Part shown: positions 39,438 to 43,244 of the stretch, in pieces | Position numbering within the stretch: position 1 is the stretch's first letter | Layout: every line of letters starts with the position of its first letter | Origin: a virus | Length of the DNA stretch: 43,244 bases | Strand: one strand, 5' to 3' | IMG/VR virus record: IMGVR_UViG_3300042868_004301 | Coordinates: 1-43,244 of that record | Made by a program: the position numbers and the translations under genes | The notes under the pieces: model-generated | Databases searched by the model: none | What the model was told of the DNA's origin: nothing | Seen by the model: only the letters and a program-made list of their open reading frames with translations

Positions 39438-41807
39438 CTACCGCCTCCCATCAGGACGCAAATCGAGTCTAGGAGCGCCAAGCTGCCACTGCGTACCAAG
39501 CGTATTTGAAGTGATTTTCATCTGCATTTGGCGACCACGAACGCGAATGTAAATCTGCCCCGTGAACTCATCGACATTGATAGCTGCGGGTACAGGCCCT
39601 GTGTGCGTAACCCCGGCGTTGCCGGACTGGGTAATACCTGAGCCTGAGTTGTTCAAACCTTGTAGGTACATAGTCACAGCAGGCGTCGTGCCTTCGGTAG
39701 ACCCACTAAATGTCAAGTCAGGCAGCATGCGATACACAAAGGCCATGTTATGCCCATCCCCAATATCAAACTGGGAAGATGTGATGGATGCAGCAATAGC
39801 TGTTGCGGGAGAAGAAACCCCATCGTTAACACCGTTTTCATGTTCAACAATGTTGTAGCTGTAAGTAGCTGCAAGTGGGTAGTCACGTAGGCTGGTATCT
39901 AGCCAAGCGGTGCGCCCCATTGTGCCGTATTGCCAAATATCTTCGGTGTAGTTATATATGACGTACTTATCAATGACAGTGCTGCTTGACGAGCAATAGA
40001 AAAACCAGACCTCATTGAAGCCTTCGTTAGTACTAGCAAATACTTGCAGTGCTTGTTGGCGGTTTATGTCGTTATAAACATATCGAAGCAAGTCACAGCG
40101 CAACGTCTGTACACGACCATCATATTTGTAGAACTTATCCACCCCCATCCAATAGCTGACACCAGAGGCCATTGCTGCTGCATTTGGGCCAAGGATAGAA
40201 ATATTGTCCGCAAGAAGCTGTGTACCCCAGACATATGGTGGGCCAAGGTACTGCAATGAGTACAGCGATGAGTCTGTCCACACCAAAATCTCTTGGCGAC
40301 TTTGCAGGGTGGTAATAATTTCAGACCCATGCGACAAACGTACACTACCTGCCTGATTGGTAATAGCGGGGAACCATGTAGTCAAAGACTCTTGATCCGA
40401 CCAGCGGATAAGCATCGGGTCAAGCGTTGTGCTGCCGTAGTCGTTTGTGCCAAACACAATTAGGAACCGGCTGGCATCCGAAATAGTAAACGTGTTTTGG
40501 TACAGCGGGCACGAGCCGTCAGACCCAGCAAGGCTAGACAACAAAATGCCCCGAGGGGAAACAACTTGTGTACCTGACTGCGTACCGGAAGTATTAATGG
40601 TCGTTGATAGGGTGTAAGTAAGCCCTGTTGGAGTGCCCGCCGTGGTTGTGACCCCCGAACCCCCCGCAGTGGTGGACAGGGTGAATGTTGTGGAGTTGTT
40701 AGTGGCAATGATGTAGTACGTAGTGGGGTTTACATATCCCGTAATAGACCCAGTACCGCCGTATGCGCCACTAATTGTGAGGGACTGCCCAACTGCCAAA
40801 GGCGTACTTGAAGCGGTACAACTAAACTGCCCTGCTATGCCTGTAATAACTACGCCCGATAGTGTTGCGCTTGCAGTAGCCGATGTAGCTAAATTAAACG
40901 TACTGGAAGTCAGATACTTAACGTAGTACGTAACTCCCGGCAACAGCCCTGTTGGCAGCGCACCTGTTGTAGCCAGTGTAATGGGGGTTAAATCCGCAAA
41001 AATAACGGTAGTGCTTGAAACAACGCATGGAGAAGCAACGGTCATTGTTACCGTTACGTTTTGATACCCTGTATTGGCATCCCAGTAATACAAAGGAAAA
41101 CCTCGTGGGCCATAAACTAGGTCTTCACCCCAGTTCAATTGGTTCCAAATACGAATACCCGCATCTGCGGGAGCAACTGTTCCGCCAACACCCCACACAC
41201 CGCTACCCCAAGTGCTTGCCCCCCACCCATCCAATGGGGTGTACGTAGAGGAACCAACCGTAACTTGGTAGACAGCGTAAACCGTACCACCGCCAGTAGT
41301 AGAAGAAGATGCAGTGCCTAAAACACTGATAGTGTACGTGGACGCACTTATATAGGTAAGTTGGTATTCCCCCGACACAGTAACCCCACCAACAGCAGTG
41401 CCGCCATAAAAAGTAACGTAATCTCCATTGGCAAACCCCGGAGTTGCCGTTACTGTTACCGTTGTGTACCCACCAGAATTTGTTGCTGTGCTTGTAGTAA
41501 ACGGGTTAGTTAGTGTGTCACTTGTACGGATTGGGGTGATGTCGTAGTACGCACCGCCGTTTTCAATATAAAACTTTTCAGAAGTTCCAACCCCCAGCAA
41601 GTTCTGTCCTGCCAGAGTTATCCAGTTCCACAAGGAACGACAAACCCCCAAGAATGTAAACGCCGAAATACGCTGCCAGCCGCCTATCTTTTCGGGCGTG
41701 CCTTGACGAAATCGCACCTTGTCGGACTCATACCAACCGCCTTCGTTGGTATACCGAGTGTTTTCTCTATTTACGCCACTTTTTAGTGTCAATTTTTGCA
41801 AAGTCAT
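39438..41807 (-). CDS. Beta-rich tail/hub protein, 789 aa
   Basis: N-terminus MTLQKLTLKSGVNRENTRYT and KVRFRQGTPEKIGGWQRISA, and a C-terminal half with repeated YS/YN..FD..WQYG.MGRTAWL-type strands, match the large head-tail/hub proteins of podovirus-like phages; comparison with P22 gp10-like proteins is tentative. The middle (about 100-400) is a Ser/Thr/Gly-rich insert of repeated beta modules. No catalytic motif. ATG at 41807 with GGAGATTATAAC upstream. A divergent homing endonuclease gene begins 33 bp away. Confidence 0.75.
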   Translation of the reverse strand: MTLQKLTLKSGVNRENTRYTNEGGWYESDKVRFRQGTPEKIGGWQRISAFTFLGVCRSLWNWITLAGQNLLGVGTSEKFYIENGGAYYDITPIRTSDTLTNPFTTSTATNSGGYTTVTVTATPGFANGDYVTFYGGTAVGGVTVSGEYQLTYISASTYTISVLGTASSSTTGGGTVYAVYQVTVGSSTYTPLDGWGASTWGSGVWGVGGTVAPADAGIRIWNQLNWGEDLVYGPRGFPLYYWDANTGYQNVTVTMTVASPCVVSSTTVIFADLTPITLATTGALPTGLLPGVTYYVKYLTSSTFNLATSATASATLSGVVITGIAGQFSCTASSTPLAVGQSLTISGAYGGTGSITGYVNPTTYYIIATNNSTTFTLSTTAGGSGVTTTAGTPTGLTYTLSTTINTSGTQSGTQVVSPRGILLSSLAGSDGSCPLYQNTFTISDASRFLIVFGTNDYGSTTLDPMLIRWSDQESLTTWFPAITNQAGSVRLSHGSEIITTLQSRQEILVWTDSSLYSLQYLGPPYVWGTQLLADNISILGPNAAAMASGVSYWMGVDKFYKYDGRVQTLRCDLLRYVYNDINRQQALQVFASTNEGFNEVWFFYCSSSSTVIDKYVIYNYTEDIWQYGTMGRTAWLDTSLRDYPLAATYSYNIVEHENGVNDGVSSPATAIAASITSSQFDIGDGHNMAFVYRMLPDLTFSGSTEGTTPAVTMYLQGLNNSGSGITQSGNAGVTHTGPVPAAINVDEFTGQIYIRVRGRQMQMKITSNTLGTQWQLGAPRLDLRPDGRR

Positions 41808-41815
41808 GTTATAAT
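41807..41815 (+). promoter_or_regulatory. Extended -10 promoter for GIY-YIG gene
   Basis: TGTTATAAT: TG one base before a perfect TATAAT, on the plus strand, 24 bp upstream of the endonuclease ATG and partly inside the start codon of the divergent structural gene. There is no good -35. It gives the mobile gene its own expression, independent of the late operon that runs the other way. Confidence 0.55.
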
Positions 41816-41839
41816 CTCCATGTCTACAAGGAGAACACT

Positions 41840-42658
41840 ATGTACGTTTATGTTTGGAAATCTAAAGAAGGCATCCCATTTTATGTTGGCATGAGCCAAA
41901 ACATACGCCGCCCAAGCCCAAAAAGTGTGGGGCATAGAAACAAAGCCTGCGCTTTGATGGTTCAAGACGTTGGCGCGGACAATGTAATTATTGAGCTTCA
42001 TACAGTGCCCGATGCTACTACCGCAAAACTTTTGGAGCAATCTCTTATAGCCCAGTACGGGCGTTTGGTTAATGGCTCTGGCACACTAACAAATATATCT
42101 GTTGGGGGAGAATTCCATGAAGTAGGAGACACTACAAAAACTTTATTAAAAGAATTGTGGAGCAATCCCGCACATCGGGTCAAAACAGTAACGGCACGTG
42201 CAGGAAAAAAACGCTCTTTAGCTGAAACAACTAAGGCGGCACTGCGCCAAAACTTAACCAACAACCTCGCCATGAAAGGCTGGTCTGAACGCAACGGAAT
42301 AGACCCTGACTTTGATGCCAAGCGTATTGCAGGCATTAAAGCCGCCCAACCCAAAAGAGCAGAAAAGATGCGTGACCCGGTTGCTTTAGCGCAGCGTAAA
42401 GAACGATTAAAAGCAACCATGAATTCTCCTGAGTACAAAGCTAAACGCGCCCTGTGGGACACCCCAGAGTACCGCGCAAAGTTGTCAGAAAATAAAAAAG
42501 CATATTGGGCTAAGCGTAAGGTCGAGTCCCGGATGCATCAATTATTAACACTTGTTTGCGCGGAGTTGCACCCATTGTATTTGGGACAGAGATGTGTGTC
42601 CATCCCCCTCCGTTTGGCTTTGCAAACTCGCGGATTAACTGGTCGAAGGGTAGTTTAG
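41840..42658 (+). CDS. GIY-YIG homing endonuclease with NUMOD-like tail
   Basis: ATG at 41840 after CAAGGAGAACACT; an upstream in-frame start at 41786 would reach into the structural gene and is rejected. N-terminus MYVYVWKSKEGIPFYVGM is the GIY-YIG motif, with downstream GHRNKAC and KLLEQSLIAQYGR, where Glu is the expected metal ligand. The C-terminal part holds basic repeats (KRSLAETTKAALRQN; SPEYKAKRALWDTPEYRAKL), typical NUMOD-type DNA-binding elements. From about 42510 the frame lies antisense to the endolysin gene for 149 bp, so the last ~49 residues are an accidental tail. The only plus-strand gene within the right-hand minus-strand late block. Confidence 0.9.
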   Translation: MYVYVWKSKEGIPFYVGMSQNIRRPSPKSVGHRNKACALMVQDVGADNVIIELHTVPDATTAKLLEQSLIAQYGRLVNGSGTLTNISVGGEFHEVGDTTKTLLKELWSNPAHRVKTVTARAGKKRSLAETTKAALRQNLTNNLAMKGWSERNGIDPDFDAKRIAGIKAAQPKRAEKMRDPVALAQRKERLKATMNSPEYKAKRALWDTPEYRAKLSENKKAYWAKRKVESRMHQLLTLVCAELHPLYLGQRCVSIPLRLALQTRGLTGRRVV

Positions 42659-42953
42659 CAGCTATCACTGCTTTTACAACCTGATCTGGGGTCACGCCGG
42701 GAACGCGAATATCAGCAGCGCAACCTATCCGGTGCTGAGAGGTGTCTTTGGAGCCAACCGCGTCATTGACCTGCTTAGATCGGAAGGCGGAGTTGACCAT
42801 GATGGGTTTACCTCCAAGCGCCACCTTGACCAACTCCAGTAAGCCAGCCAGTCGCACCAGATTTGCTCGTTCTGCTTCATTAGGTGTGTTGTCAAACTCA
42901 CGGTGGTCTGTGGTAGTTAGCTCTTCAAGGGTGAAGTGTTCAGTTAGGTTCAT
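42510..42953 (-). CDS. M15-type peptidase endolysin, 147 aa
   Basis: Peptidase M15 (D-Ala-D-Ala carboxypeptidase-like) fold: NSAFRSKQVN, SQHRIGCAADI with the H-x6-D zinc ligands (His74, Asp81), and GGGWTHISV with the third ligand His120. It cuts peptide cross-links of peptidoglycan at lysis and carries no signal peptide, so it needs the holin. Overlaps the holin stop by 4 bp (ATGA). The 3' end is overlapped by the opposing GIY-YIG gene. Confidence 0.92.
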   Translation of the reverse strand: MNLTEHFTLEELTTTDHREFDNTPNEAERANLVRLAGLLELVKVALGGKPIMVNSAFRSKQVNDAVGSKDTSQHRIGCAADIRVPGVTPDQVVKAVIAAKLPFDQLIREFAKPNGGGWTHISVPNTMGATPRKQVLIIDASGTRPYA

Positions 42954-43244
42954 TTTGATGCCTTGTCTTGTAGCTTCTCAGCCGTACGCAAACCACCAAG
43001 GCCAAGCATCCCCAGCAGTAGCGGCATCATGGTTCCGGTGTCCATCTGGGGGAACTTGACGGGATGGCCTGCCAGCGCAGCGCCCCACTCAGCCAGCGGG
43101 CCGATGACGAACTGGACGGCAAAGCCTGCACCACACACCCAGCCGATGCTTGGACGCCATCCACTGACGAATAGGCTGGAGCTTGCCGCCTCTACCTTGT
43201 TGATGTCCATCTGCCCCGTAATCTGGGCCAATTCTCCGTTCTGC
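42950..43244 (-). CDS. Holin, 3-TM type (N-terminus beyond right edge)
   Basis: The frame is open to the right edge. The visible part reads QNGELAQITGQMDINKVEA, then ASSSLFVSGWRPSIGWVCGA, a hydrophobic span AGFAVQFVIGPLAEWGAAL and a second span MMPLLLGMLGLGGLRTAEK. This is the C-terminal part of the 3-TM holin family related to gene-transfer-agent holins. A TTG at 43231 could be read as a start, but the sequence before it (QNGE) continues the family pattern, so the gene is probably cut by the window. Gene order holin then endolysin is a normal lysis cassette. Confidence 0.85.
   Translation of the reverse strand, partial: QNGELAQITGQMDINKVEAASSSLFVSGWRPSIGWVCGAGFAVQFVIGPLAEWGAALAGHPVKFPQMDTGTMMPLLLGMLGLGGLRTAEKLQDKASK

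Noticed and set aside
41786-41839. Upstream start for the GIY-YIG gene
   Set aside because: It would begin within the divergent structural gene, lacks a ribosome site, and the conserved domain begins at the ATG at 41840.
1-43244. Window as a complete circular genome (joining base 43244 to base 1)
   Set aside because: Joined ends put the portal frame out of register with the truncated holin frame, and no capsid or scaffold gene is present, so DNA is missing between the ends.
1-43244. tRNA genes
   Set aside because: I found no cloverleaf-like sequence with a GGTTCGA-type T-loop in the few gene-free stretches; a covariance search would settle it.

Overview
The window is a fragment of a tailed double-stranded DNA phage, most likely a podovirus-type phage of a Gram-negative bacterium. 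A Burkholderiales-type freshwater host is a guess from gene style and GC content; nothing in the sequence proves it. There are no host genes, integrase, tRNA genes or transposons. No repressor/integrase lysogeny cassette is recognisable, so a lytic lifestyle is the simplest reading.

Layout. Late (packaging, virion, lysis) genes lie on the minus strand at both ends of the window, and early/replication genes on the plus strand fill the middle. On the left, a minus-strand unit starts near 3.7 kb and reads a putative small terminase, the large terminase (1516-3057) and a portal protein that runs off base 1. On the right, the minus strand reads a 3-TM holin (cut by the right edge), an M15 endolysin, a 789-aa beta-rich tail/hub protein, a 99-aa protein, three low-complexity virion proteins (823, 510 and 579 aa) and a 1962-aa ejection/polyvalent protein ending at 27474. 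Capsid and scaffold genes are missing, so they presumably lie between the two ends in the full (probably circularly permuted) genome. Late and early transcription diverge around 3.7-4.1 kb and converge at 27.36-27.47 kb.

The early region (4135-27363) starts with small unknown genes set among conspicuous non-coding signals: a 20-bp x 5.4 tandem (iteron-like) repeat, an AT-rich stretch, and several copies of a palindrome GGGTCACNGTGACCC. Accessory genes follow: two NinX/DUF2591 paralogues, a 468-aa acidic Cys/His-rich protein, an M20/M28-type metallopeptidase, an RtcB RNA ligase, and many overlapping small genes, three of which share a C-terminal module. The replication/recombination block comes next: a VRR-NUC nuclease, a family A DNA polymerase, a zincin, a Cas4/RecB-like nuclease, an HNH protein, a SNF2-like helicase, an SSB-like protein, an HTH protein and an AEP primase-helicase.

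The most striking element is the DNA polymerase. Its gene is broken into two separate ORFs, each ending or beginning in one half of an intein. Between the halves, and overlapping both, sits a free-standing homing-endonuclease-like gene (17816-18520). The arrangement is a 'fractured' polA gene whose product should be rebuilt by protein trans-splicing (329 + 333 residues = 662 aa). The C-terminal intein piece is only 26 residues long. A second, independent mobile gene (GIY-YIG type) sits on the opposite strand inside the late operon at 41840-42658, with its own extended -10 promoter and a tail that overlaps the endolysin gene in antisense.
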